Assembly: GCA_007117945.1 (NCBI GenBank)
Contig: SKTN01000053.1
Location: 1-7,779 of the forward strand
Length of the DNA stretch: 7,779 nucleotides
Origin: Nitriliruptoraceae bacterium
GTDB lineage: Bacteria; Actinomycetota; Nitriliruptoria; Nitriliruptorales; Nitriliruptoraceae
Direction: 5' to 3'
Both the position numbers and the translations under genes were made by a program. Position 1 is the stretch's first letter. Every line of letters begins with the position of its first letter. The notes below the pieces were generated by a model. The model saw only the letters and a program-made list of their open reading frames with translations, was not told where the DNA came from and ran no database searches. Below are positions 1 through 5,793 of the stretch, in pieces.

Positions 1-326
1 CGCGTGAGGGGAACGGTCACCTCTGTGCCGTGGCCGCGCGTCAACACCGGGTGGGACTGGGTGCTGACGAAGTCCCCCGCGCTGATGGCACCACTCCCTT
101 CGACGTCGATGTGCACGCGCACCGAGTAGGACGCGCGGAGGTCGGGCTCGGGGACGTCGATCGTGACGCTGCGCAGCTCCTCCGGGTCAGCTGGCGTGAT
201 GCGCCGATCGCTGACCCGTGTGGCACGCAGGTCGGCGGTCGAGACGTCCTCGACGATGATGCGAGCGGTCCTCGTCACGGCCGGGGGCGGCTCGGGGAAC
301 TCGATGTGCACCGTGATCTCGGGCAC
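1..326 (-). CDS. YbaY/YscW-like beta-domain protein (C-terminus beyond the left edge)
   Basis: The reading frame starts at a GTG (326-324) and stays open for 108 codons to the window edge, so the end is missing. A GGGAG ribosome binding site (338-334) sits 7 nt before the GTG, inside the end of the ATP-grasp gene. The start lies 3 bp past that gene's stop, which indicates one operon. The protein begins MPEITVHIEFPEPPPA and continues with strands TARIIVEDVSTADL (about 20-33), SYSVRVHIDVEGSG (about 67-80) and FVSTQSHPVLTRGH (about 86-99). The order 'V.vEDVS.AD... Y.vrvh.D..G... G.f.STQ..PVLTRG' is what I know from YbaY/YscW-type domains. Those proteins are usually lipoproteins, but here there is no signal peptide or lipobox, so a cytoplasmic binding or chaperone-like role is inferred. 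The family call rests on pattern memory only; the coding call is firmer. Confidence 0.72.
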   Translation of the reverse strand, partial: MPEITVHIEFPEPPPAVTRTARIIVEDVSTADLRATRVSDRRITPADPEELRSVTIDVPEPDLRASYSVRVHIDVEGSGAISAGDFVSTQSHPVLTRGHGTEVTVPLT

Positions 327-329
327 GGG

Positions 330-1313
330 TCAGCTCCCGTGGACGGCAGTGGCGCCGGCCCGCACCGGTGTCGTGCCTTCGGCCAGGGTGCGCGCCACCG
401 CAGCGGTGATCGGTTGGCGGGTCCGTTGCTCCACGAAGCGCCACTGCCCGGCGGTGTTGACCTCGAGGAAGACGTGCTCGCCCTGCGGCGTCAGCCGGAG
501 GTCCACGGCTCCGTACACGAGCCCGAGGCGCTCCAGCAGGGCCCGCAGGCGCTGCTCGACCTGCGCGGGCAGGGTCGTGGGCTCGACCTGGGCGCTCGCG
601 AGATCCATGCGGAAGTCCACGGGATAGGCGTCGTGGCGGGAGCGGATCGCCGCGGCGAAGCAGTGCTCACCCACGATGGTGACCCGCAGGTCGGCCTGCG
701 CCGGCACGTACTCCTGGAAGATCACCGGCGCGACCTGCACGTGCGCGAGCAGGGCGAGCTCGTCGGGGCGAAGCAGCCGGGTCTCGCGCCACTGCTCAGG
801 AGTGGCTGAGAAGCACTTGTAGGCCGTCGGCTGCGGCCTGCGTTCGGCGATGAACGCCTTGGCTTCGTCGGGGTCGTTGGTGATGGCCGTCCGCGGGATG
901 CGCAGGCCGACGTCCTCGGCGACCCGCAGTTGATGGGCCTTGTAGGCGGCAGCCCGGTCGCGAGCCGGCTCGTTGACCCAGAAGGCATCGACCGTGGTCC
1001 ACAGGCCGTGCAGCGCCTCCACGCACTCGTTGTAGGTGAACGGCGCTTCCTCCGCCGGCACGTCCGGATCGAGCTCGATCGACCGGGCCCGTCGCCACCA
1101 CACCGTGGACACGGCGCCGAGGTCGATCGTCCGGCCGTGCTGGTCCCGCAGGCGCAACGAGGCGCCGGTGGGGTCGCCGTATCGCAGCACCACCGAAGCG
1201 TGCTGCGGGAACGAAGCGACGTCGAACAGCACGGCCGGCACGGCCAGGCGGTCCAGCTCAGCCAGGACCGCGCCGGCGTGATCGTCGTCGGCATGGGACA
1301 CGACGAGGATCAC
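330..1313 (-). CDS. ATP-grasp ligase, graspetide (MvdD/microviridin-type) macrocyclase-like
   Basis: A 327-aa cytoplasmic ATP-grasp protein of usual length for enzymes that join Ser/Thr or Lys side chains to Asp/Glu side chains in ribosomal peptides (omega-ester or omega-amide bonds) via an acyl-phosphate. Visible in order: an N-terminal pre-ATP-grasp domain with VWWRR (71-75); NEPARDRAAAYKAHQL (114-129), then GLRIPRTAITNDP (136-148), typical of this family; a probable ATP-binding Lys in YKCF (165-168); the hinge segment FQEYVPAQADLRVTIVG (199-215); and the metal-binding end DLRL...FLEVNTAGQ, with D271, E284 and N286 as likely Mg2+ ligands, followed by FVEQRTRQPITAAVA. The start is a GTG overlapping the peptidase stop codon by four bases (GTGA), with GAGGAG (1328-1323) 9 nt upstream. 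This implies translational coupling. A glutathione-synthase-like ligase acting on a different substrate remains possible. No separate precursor peptide is adjacent. Confidence 0.87.
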   Translation of the reverse strand: MILVVSHADDDHAGAVLAELDRLAVPAVLFDVASFPQHASVVLRYGDPTGASLRLRDQHGRTIDLGAVSTVWWRRARSIELDPDVPAEEAPFTYNECVEALHGLWTTVDAFWVNEPARDRAAAYKAHQLRVAEDVGLRIPRTAITNDPDEAKAFIAERRPQPTAYKCFSATPEQWRETRLLRPDELALLAHVQVAPVIFQEYVPAQADLRVTIVGEHCFAAAIRSRHDAYPVDFRMDLASAQVEPTTLPAQVEQRLRALLERLGLVYGAVDLRLTPQGEHVFLEVNTAGQWRFVEQRTRQPITAAVARTLAEGTTPVRAGATAVHGS

Positions 1314-2590
1314 CGACGTCCGCTCCTCGGTGCCTGCTCGAGCTCCGTACGGAGCTGCTGGCGGACCGCGGCGAGCCGCTCGTGCGTGGCGGCGAGCTCG
1401 CTTGCCCGACCGCTCGCGTGGCCGGCGATCGCGTGGAGATCGGCGAGGTGGCGCTCCGAGGCGGCCACGAGCTCCTCGACCCGCTCGACCTCTGCGGCGA
1501 GGTCGCCGGGTGTGGCGTCCTGCCGCGTGGCAGCCGGACCCGTCTGGGCGTGGTGCGGGGTGGCGAGCACGAACGGGGAGCGCGAACCGTCGGGCCGCTG
1601 ACCGGTTCGCAGCCGACGGACATCCGGAGGGCGTATCCCCGGGTCGTCGTCGACGACCTTGTGCTTCTCGTCCTCACGTGGGTGTTTGTCGTGGATCGGG
1701 TTCTTGTCGCGCCCAGCCGTCTTGTCGTCCGTCGGGTTCTTGTCGTCAGACGGGCGCTTACCGGTGTCGGCGTACATCTCCTCCGCGGCGAGGATGTCGC
1801 CCTCGCTGAGACCGTCGCGCTGTCCGATCTCGACGACGCCCTTGGCGTCAGGCGTGATCGTGTCCTCGCCGTTCTTGCTGAAGGCCGAGCGGGGGTAGTG
1901 CATGATCGAGTCGTAGTCGTAGCGCCCTATGTCGTCGCCATCGCTGATGTGCTGGTCGAAGTTGTGCTGCGCGTCCTCCTGGATGTTGTCCCAGTGGATG
2001 GTGACGAAGCAGTCCCGGTCCTCACGGCTCTGCTCGTGCCACAGCCCGATCGCGTGGCCGATCTCATGGATGGTGTTCCCCAAGGAACAGCCATCGGCCA
2101 GATTCACGTACTGCTCGCCGTCCTGACGCCGACCGACCTGCGCCGAACACCCCGAGCCGGGACGGAACTTGACGTAGTCGGGGTACTGGCTCGCGTTGGC
2201 GTCCGTGCGTTCGATGAACCGCAGACTGGTGTGTTCCTCCCAGTGCTCGATCGCGTCGGTCACCCGCTGCTTGTTCGGCAGGTCGTCGTCGATCACGTAG
2301 GGCACCTCGCCATCGGGCCAGCGGTACTCGTCGCCGCTGATGGCGACCGCCTGCGGCACGAACTCGCCCCGACGCAGCTCCTCCTTACGGACCGCGGTGA
2401 AGCGCTCCACCTCCTCGACCGGGCCGAGCAGGATGTCGCCTTCAACGACGGCCATCCCGTCGACCACCGAGTACTGGACCGGCTTGGCGGAGAACGTGGC
2501 GCCGTCGATCAACGCCGTGCCAACCTGTCGAGAGGCTCGAAACTCCCCCTGACCCGTGCTCTCGCTTCCGGTCTCGGTTCCATCCGTCAT
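1310..2590 (-). CDS. Astacin-family (M12A) zinc metallopeptidase with Asp/Lys-repeat C-terminal tail
   Basis: A 426-aa protein. The zinc site HEIGHAIGLWHE (175-186) gives ligands H175, H179 and H185 and catalytic E176. The Met-turn SIMHY (228-232) supplies M230 and the astacin Tyr232. WPDGEVPYVID (91-101) opens the catalytic domain, as in other astacins, which runs to about residue 275. Residues 1-88 resemble a pro-region; VEGDI (49-53) looks like the FxGD 'aspartate switch' of pro-astacin, in which the Asp caps the zinc. No signal peptide is visible, although most astacins are secreted. Residues 278-426 are an added tail: an Asp/Lys/Asn/Pro repeat (280-311), a Pro/Arg-rich stretch, and a probable helical or coiled-coil segment (362-418). 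The ATG at 2590 was chosen because AAGGAGG lies 6 nt upstream; a longer in-frame opening to 2758 encodes only Arg/Gly-rich filler. It is the first gene of the operon with the ATP-grasp ligase, so the pair probably act on the same substrate. Confidence 0.9.
   Translation of the reverse strand: MTDGTETGSESTGQGEFRASRQVGTALIDGATFSAKPVQYSVVDGMAVVEGDILLGPVEEVERFTAVRKEELRRGEFVPQAVAISGDEYRWPDGEVPYVIDDDLPNKQRVTDAIEHWEEHTSLRFIERTDANASQYPDYVKFRPGSGCSAQVGRRQDGEQYVNLADGCSLGNTIHEIGHAIGLWHEQSREDRDCFVTIHWDNIQEDAQHNFDQHISDGDDIGRYDYDSIMHYPRSAFSKNGEDTITPDAKGVVEIGQRDGLSEGDILAAEEMYADTGKRPSDDKNPTDDKTAGRDKNPIHDKHPREDEKHKVVDDDPGIRPPDVRRLRTGQRPDGSRSPFVLATPHHAQTGPAATRQDATPGDLAAEVERVEELVAASERHLADLHAIAGHASGRASELAATHERLAAVRQQLRTELEQAPRSGRR
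1658..1753 (-). repeat. Degenerate DKNP-type repeat in the peptidase tail
   Basis: This stretch encodes peptidase residues 280-311. It reads as short degenerate units: SDDKNP, TDDKTAG, RDKNP, IHDKHP, REDEKHK. Two copies of DKNP lie 12 residues apart. They are matched in the DNA by a 14-bp perfect direct repeat (plus-strand 1696-1709 and 1732-1745, period 36 bp). The alternation of acidic residues with Lys and Thr gives many possible acceptor/donor pairs for a graspetide-type ligase. It could equally be a plain hydrophilic linker. Confidence 0.75.
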
Positions 2591-2596
2591 GAGCAA

Positions 2597-2603
2597 CCTC
2601 CTT
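2597..2603 (-). promoter_or_regulatory. Ribosome binding site fixing the peptidase start
   Basis: On the minus strand AAGGAGG is followed by 6 nt and then the ATG at 2590-2588. It is a near-perfect Shine-Dalgarno sequence and decides the start against the longer in-frame opening at 2758. Confidence 0.85.
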
Positions 2604-2646
2604 GCTCCTGCGCGGCGTCCGAGGCGTCCAAACCCCGGTTTCAGAC

Positions 2647-2680
2647 GCACCGAAACGCAGGACCGGGCACCGAAACACAG
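2647..2680. repeat. Pair of 14-bp direct repeats, possible operator
   Basis: GCACCGAAACGCAG (2647-2660) and GCACCGAAACACAG (2667-2680) match at 13 of 14 positions. They are spaced exactly 20 bp start to start, about two turns of the helix, so a protein bound to both would sit on one face. They lie 57-90 bp upstream of the peptidase ATG, over or just after the candidate promoter. The left copy also forms an inverted repeat with the preceding GTTTC (GTTTC, 9 nt, GAAAC). A repressor or activator site is inferred from position and spacing only. Confidence 0.45.
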
Positions 2681-2957
2681 CAGCCAGCGGGCGTCAAGCG
2701 CCCCGGGCGACGTCCCGGAACACGCCACCGTTGGACCGGCGCTGGCAGGCGAACCCACCGGACGAGCGCCGCGGCACGAGGTGTCGAACGCAGGTCCTGT
2801 GGACGCACACGGAACCGTGCTGCGTGCGGCTGAGCCTGGGATCGACGTCTGTGGCCAGGGAAGCCGGCGTCGTGCACCTCAGGCTGCGCAGCCACCTCAC
2901 CCCGCGGCCCAGCGGGCACTCGCCCAGGGCGAGACCGTGGGGACGATGACGCAACGG

Positions 2958-2987
2958 TGGACAGCGGCAGCGTCACCGGCGGATACT
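2958..2987 (+). promoter_or_regulatory. Candidate sigma-70-like promoter of the central operon
   Basis: TGGACA (2958-2963, 5 of 6 to the -35 consensus) is followed by an 18-bp spacer and GATACT (2982-2987, 4 of 6 to the -10 consensus). A transcript starting near 2994 would have a leader of about 24 nt before the ATG at 3018 with its GAGGG site. This geometry supports the 3018 start over the upstream ATG at 2946, which would place the promoter inside the gene. Confidence 0.42.
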
Positions 2988-3017
2988 GCAGCTGTCGCCG
3001 ACGCCGCGAGGGTCCGC

Positions 3018-3566
3018 ATGTATCAGCAGCGTTCCCGTTCGGGTCGGCTGTCTCCCGAAGCGCCCTGGCGGCCCGAGGTGGAGGCCAGACCCTTCGAGAT
3101 CGGGGCAGAGGATGGCTACGCCGTCGTCGACGACCTCGAGGACGGGGAGGCTGTGGTGGTCGTCACGCCATGGCCCTGGGTCGATGCTGCCGGGCGGTTG
3201 GTGTTCGAGGAGGCGTCGGACCGCCTGGAGATCTCGTCGGATGAGCTGCAGGAGGCGGTGAATGTCGCGAGGCAGGCTGCAGGCCAATCGCCGTGGGACC
3301 GTCCCCTGCGCGTGGGCGACGTGTTCCTGCTGCCAGCGGACAGCTGGCGGGGCCTCCTGGCCGGTGCGGTCGAGCTGCGCCTGGTCGATGTCACCAAGCC
3401 CGCACGGGCTGTGGCGCACGCGGCGCTGCTGACCGCCGCCAACGCGGCACTGCGTGGGCCAGGTCCTGCGGAGCATGTCGATGACCTCGACGACAGCGAC
3501 GTCACTGAGGCCGGGGGTGGCCGCGGTCGGTCGACACCCGCAAGCTCAGCGTGGCCGGAGGTCTGA
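3018..3566 (+). CDS. Unrecognised acidic protein, first gene of the MBL-fold operon
   Basis: A 182-aa protein that I do not recognise. The ATG at 3018 has GAGGG 5 nt upstream (3008-3012) and a plausible promoter just before it. An in-frame ATG at 2946 would add 24 residues but has a poorly placed ribosome binding site. Visible features: a Pro/Trp/Arg-rich start; a probable beta segment EDGYAVVDDLEDGEAVVVVTPWPW (31-54); an acidic probable helix from about 73 to 89; GDVFLLPADSW (100-110) and ELRLVDVTKP (119-128), which look like beta strands; an Ala-rich helix to about 147; and a disordered acidic, Gly-rich end. There is no signal peptide or membrane segment. The next gene's ribosome binding site lies inside the end of this one and its start is 2 bases past this stop, so the two proteins are probably made together and may be partners. 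Function unknown. Confidence 0.75.
   Translation: MYQQRSRSGRLSPEAPWRPEVEARPFEIGAEDGYAVVDDLEDGEAVVVVTPWPWVDAAGRLVFEEASDRLEISSDELQEAVNVARQAAGQSPWDRPLRVGDVFLLPADSWRGLLAGAVELRLVDVTKPARAVAHAALLTAANAALRGPGPAEHVDDLDDSDVTEAGGGRGRSTPASSAWPEV
3557..3561 (+). promoter_or_regulatory. Ribosome binding site fixing the MBL-fold gene start
   Basis: GGAGG lies 6 nt before the GTG at 3568 and inside the last codons of the preceding gene. This favours the GTG start over the longer in-frame opening at 3454, which overlaps the preceding gene by more than 100 bp. Confidence 0.8.
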
Positions 3567-3567
3567 T

Positions 3568-4734
3568 GTGGCGGCACCGGCACCCATCCCATCCGAGCAG
3601 CTCGCGACGGGCGACCTGCTGGAGGAGTTGCGTGGCAGGCCCGAGGCCCTGGCGTTGTTCACCCTCAACGTCGGTGACGGCGATGCGCAGGTCGTGTTGC
3701 TCCCGACCGCAGAGCCGGATGGCGGGCCGCGGCGTGCCGTGGTGGTCGATGCGTACACGCGCAAGACCCTCGATCTGCTGACGGTGCTGACCGATGCCGG
3801 GTTGCTCGCCGGAGGCGACGATGAGTCGGACGTGGCGTTGGTGGTTGCGACCCATCCGCACCACGATCACATCGGTGCGATGGCGCCCCTGCTGCAGGAG
3901 TTCGGCACCCGGGTCGCGGAGTTCTGGGACCCGGGTTACTTCCACACCATCGGTGCGTTCCATCAGATGATGCGGGAGATCGAGGAGCGCCCGGACCTGC
4001 TGTACAGCCATCCGGCGAGCGGGTTGCGCCGCTGGATCGGCCGCACGGCGGTCACGGTGCTCGCACCATCGATCCACCTGCGGAACCGCTTCGACACCTA
4101 CGGGGTGGCCCTCAACGACTCGTCCATCTCGCTGCGCCTGGATCATCCTGCCGCACGGGTCACGGTGCGTGACGACGAGGGGGCCGTCGTGGAGCAGCAC
4201 GCGCGGGCGGCGTCGGTCGTGCTCGGCGGGGACGCGCAGACGCTGTCATGGTCCTACGTGCTGACCGACTTCCCGTACCTGATGCGGTCGAACTCACCGA
4301 GCGCCGAGGCGATCGCGGCCGCAACGGGCGACCGCGACCTGCTGCGTGCCCAGGTGTTCAAGGTGTCGCACCACGCGTCGAAGCGCGGTGTGAACCTGGA
4401 GTTGCTGGAGCGGATCCGCCCGCAGGTCACGGTGATCTCCTGCGGGCCGAACAGCTCGCGTTACCACTTCCCCCACGATCTGGCGCAGGAGATCCTGCGT
4501 GAGGCGCGGCAACCCCTGGCAGGCTCCGGTTCGGACCGCGCCTCCAAGGACTGGGAACTCAACATCTTCTACACCTCCGACACCGACACCGATGGGGTGG
4601 CGCTCGGCACCGTGGTGTCGGTGGTCGAGGAGGGTCGCCGGCCGCAGGTCTGGCGCCTGGGCGACGACCCGCCGCGCGAGCCTCGACTGTCGATCGCGCA
4701 CCTCGCCGATGCGCGACGGCACGTGCGGGGGTGA
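3568..4734 (+). CDS. ComEC/Rec2-like metallo-beta-lactamase-fold hydrolase
   Basis: A 388-aa protein from a GTG start with GGAGG 6 nt upstream. LFTLNVGDGDAQVVLLP (30-46) is the opening strand pair of ComEC-like MBL domains. THPHHDHIGA (95-104) is the HxHxDH metal motif (H96, H98, D100, H101). LNDSSISLRL (182-191) and VLGGDAQ (218-224, with probable metal ligand D222) follow, then KVSHHASKRG (265-274) with H268/H269. SCGPNSSRYHFPH (291-303) is typical of this subgroup near the end of the fold. There are no membrane segments, so it is a stand-alone soluble hydrolase rather than the ComEC DNA channel. Relatives include nucleases and phosphodiesterases, and the substrate cannot be read here. An insertion of about 60 residues (roughly 120-180) follows the metal motif. 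The gene is directly behind an unrecognised gene and is probably co-translated with it. Its end faces the methyltransferase gene. Confidence 0.88.
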   Translation: MAAPAPIPSEQLATGDLLEELRGRPEALALFTLNVGDGDAQVVLLPTAEPDGGPRRAVVVDAYTRKTLDLLTVLTDAGLLAGGDDESDVALVVATHPHHDHIGAMAPLLQEFGTRVAEFWDPGYFHTIGAFHQMMREIEERPDLLYSHPASGLRRWIGRTAVTVLAPSIHLRNRFDTYGVALNDSSISLRLDHPAARVTVRDDEGAVVEQHARAASVVLGGDAQTLSWSYVLTDFPYLMRSNSPSAEAIAAATGDRDLLRAQVFKVSHHASKRGVNLELLERIRPQVTVISCGPNSSRYHFPHDLAQEILREARQPLAGSGSDRASKDWELNIFYTSDTDTDGVALGTVVSVVEEGRRPQVWRLGDDPPREPRLSIAHLADARRHVRG

Positions 4735-4747
4735 GCCGGGGCGACGA

Positions 4748-4760
4748 GCACCCGAGGTGC
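4748..4760 (+). terminator. Weak hairpin after the MBL-fold gene
   Basis: GCACC-CGA-GGTGC forms a 5-bp stem with a 3-nt loop, 13 nt after the stop codon. It lies between two convergent genes. There is no T tract, so it is only a possible terminator. Confidence 0.25.
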
Positions 4761-4855
4761 CCGCCCATCGGCCCGCTCCCGTCGTGAGGTGGCGACGTTC
4801 AGGCCGGCGAGAGCGCGTCCGGATCGCCGCGTCGTCCTGTGGGCGACACCGGTGG

Positions 4856-5677
4856 TCATGTTCGCTCCTTCGCTCCGAGGACCACGAGGTACTCGGCCGG
4901 GAACTCCACGACCGGTCCTGACGAAGGGTCCAGCCGCTCGAACAGCGCGGTCAGGTCGGCCTCGAACGCGGGCCACCGACCCTCCTCCTCGGCGAGCTGC
5001 CGCGCGGTCGCGAGGGGGCCGAACAGGGTCGTGTAGCACTCGACCGCGGCCTCCACCGAGTCGTGGGTGATCGTCCAGCTCTCGCGAGCGAAGCGCAGCG
5101 TCAGACCGGTGCCCTCGAACAGCTCCCGCACGTCGTCCTCCTGGCCCCAGGCCAACGGCGGGTCGACGAAGGGCGGCGGAGCAGGCATGTGGGGCGCGGC
5201 GGTGCGGAAGAAGTCCCCCATCGCCCCCTCCGGGGTCCACGCCACGACGCCGAGCCGGCCACCCGGCCGCAGCACACGGGCGAGCTCGCCGGCCGCGATC
5301 TCGTGGCGTGGTGCGAACATGCAGCCGAAGCTCGAGAGCGCCACGTCGAAGCTCGCATCGTCGAAGGGGAGCTGTTCGGCGTCACCCTCCTGCAGTTCCA
5401 CCTCTACGCCGGCCTGGTCCGCGCGCTGTCGTGCGACCGCCAGAAGCTCGGGTGTGAGGTCGAGGCCGGTCACGCGCCCGCCGGCCTGGGCAGCGGGGAT
5501 GGTGGCGTTGCCCGTCCCGCAGGCCACATCGAGCACCGTGTCGCCCTCGCGGACCTCCGCGGCGCGGGAGAGGCGCGCCCCGACCGCGTAGAGGCCCTCC
5601 GTGCGCATCATCGCGTCGTAGTCCCCGGTGGCCCAGGTGTGCCGTTGCGTCTGCTGGTGGTCTAGGAGCTGTTGCAT
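4856..5677 (-). CDS. Class I SAM-dependent methyltransferase (UbiE/Methyltransf_11-like)
   Basis: A 273-aa cytoplasmic enzyme that transfers a methyl group from S-adenosylmethionine; the acceptor is unknown. Motif I is VLDVACGTGNATI (48-60). The acidic residue binding the SAM ribose is D73 in GLDLT (71-75). EGDAEQLPF (97-105) is the adenine-contact motif, followed by FDVALSSFGCMF (110-121). VLRPGGRLGVVAW (135-147) is the conserved post-motif strand and turn. The ATG at 5677 was chosen because GAGGAGG (5691-5685) lies 7 nt upstream; a longer opening to 5797 would run back to the stop of the regulator gene and encodes only Arg-rich filler. It lies 116 bp downstream of a LuxR-type regulator on the same strand, so it may be co-transcribed with it or controlled by it. 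A small-molecule methyltransferase is likely from the family, but no specific substrate can be claimed. Confidence 0.87.
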   Translation of the reverse strand: MQQLLDHQQTQRHTWATGDYDAMMRTEGLYAVGARLSRAAEVREGDTVLDVACGTGNATIPAAQAGGRVTGLDLTPELLAVARQRADQAGVEVELQEGDAEQLPFDDASFDVALSSFGCMFAPRHEIAAGELARVLRPGGRLGVVAWTPEGAMGDFFRTAAPHMPAPPPFVDPPLAWGQEDDVRELFEGTGLTLRFARESWTITHDSVEAAVECYTTLFGPLATARQLAEEEGRWPAFEADLTALFERLDPSSGPVVEFPAEYLVVLGAKERT

Positions 5678-5768
5678 CCGGTGTCCTCCTCGTCGAGGGA
5701 GTACGAGGATGCGTTGCGCAGCCCCCCGGCGCGTCGCCTGTGCAGGCCGTGTTGTCGCGACGGTGGGC

Positions 5769-5786
5769 ATGGCCTCCAGAGGCCAT
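5769..5786. terminator. Perfect 18-bp palindrome after the regulator gene
   Basis: ATGGCCTC-CA-GAGGCCAT has perfect 8-bp arms around a 2-nt centre, 7 nt past the regulator stop codon and about 90 bp before the methyltransferase start. As RNA it would fold into a strong hairpin, but there is no U tract. It could be a terminator or attenuator for the regulator transcript, or a dimeric protein-binding site controlling the methyltransferase. Confidence 0.4.
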
Positions 5787-5793
5787 CCGCGCG

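Larger units (their letters stand above)
2591..3017. other. Divergent intergenic control region
   Basis: These 427 bases separate the left minus-strand operon from the central plus-strand operon. Several frames are open, as expected at this GC content, but their translations are Arg/Pro/Gly-rich with no recognisable domain, and none has a good ribosome binding site. I therefore treat the region as non-coding. It holds the peptidase ribosome binding site, a pair of 14-bp direct repeats (2647-2680) and a plausible rightward promoter (2958-2987). A TTGACG (minus strand 2697-2692) could be a -35 element for the left operon, but the hexamer 17 bp downstream (TTCGGT) is a poor -10. Confidence 0.6.

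Noticed and set aside
1660..1760. Frameshift or assembly error explaining the odd peptidase tail
   Set aside because: The frame remains open for about 150 codons after the catalytic domain, the repeat units are in frame, and the stop overlaps the next gene's GTG in the classic four-base fashion, so the tail looks genuine.
2591..2758. N-terminal extension of the peptidase to the upstream in-frame start at 2758
   Set aside because: The extension is Arg/Gly/Ala filler, and the internal ATG at 2590 has a near-perfect AAGGAGG ribosome binding site.
1382..2833. Long plus-strand open frame (483 codons) opposite the peptidase gene
   Set aside because: It is the antisense shadow of the astacin gene. 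Its translation is Val/Asp/Arg-rich without motifs, whereas the minus strand carries HEIGHAIGLWHE and the Met-turn.
2602..2949. Small gene in the divergent region that might encode a graspetide precursor
   Set aside because: The translation is Arg/Pro-rich without clustered Thr/Ser/Lys and Asp/Glu, has no leader-like motif and no good ribosome binding site.
2946..3017. Earlier ATG (2946) for the first gene of the central operon
   Set aside because: The only GGGGA site sits 2 nt from the ATG, which is too close, and the best promoter candidate lies inside this stretch. The 3018 ATG with GAGGG is better, although 2946 is not excluded.
3454..3567. Start of the MBL-fold gene at 3454
   Set aside because: It would overlap the preceding gene by over 100 bp with filler sequence; the GTG at 3568 has GGAGG at ideal spacing.
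4735..4855. Gene between the convergent MBL-fold and methyltransferase genes
   Set aside because: Only 121 bp, no start with a ribosome binding site and no recognisable product; I see just a short hairpin.
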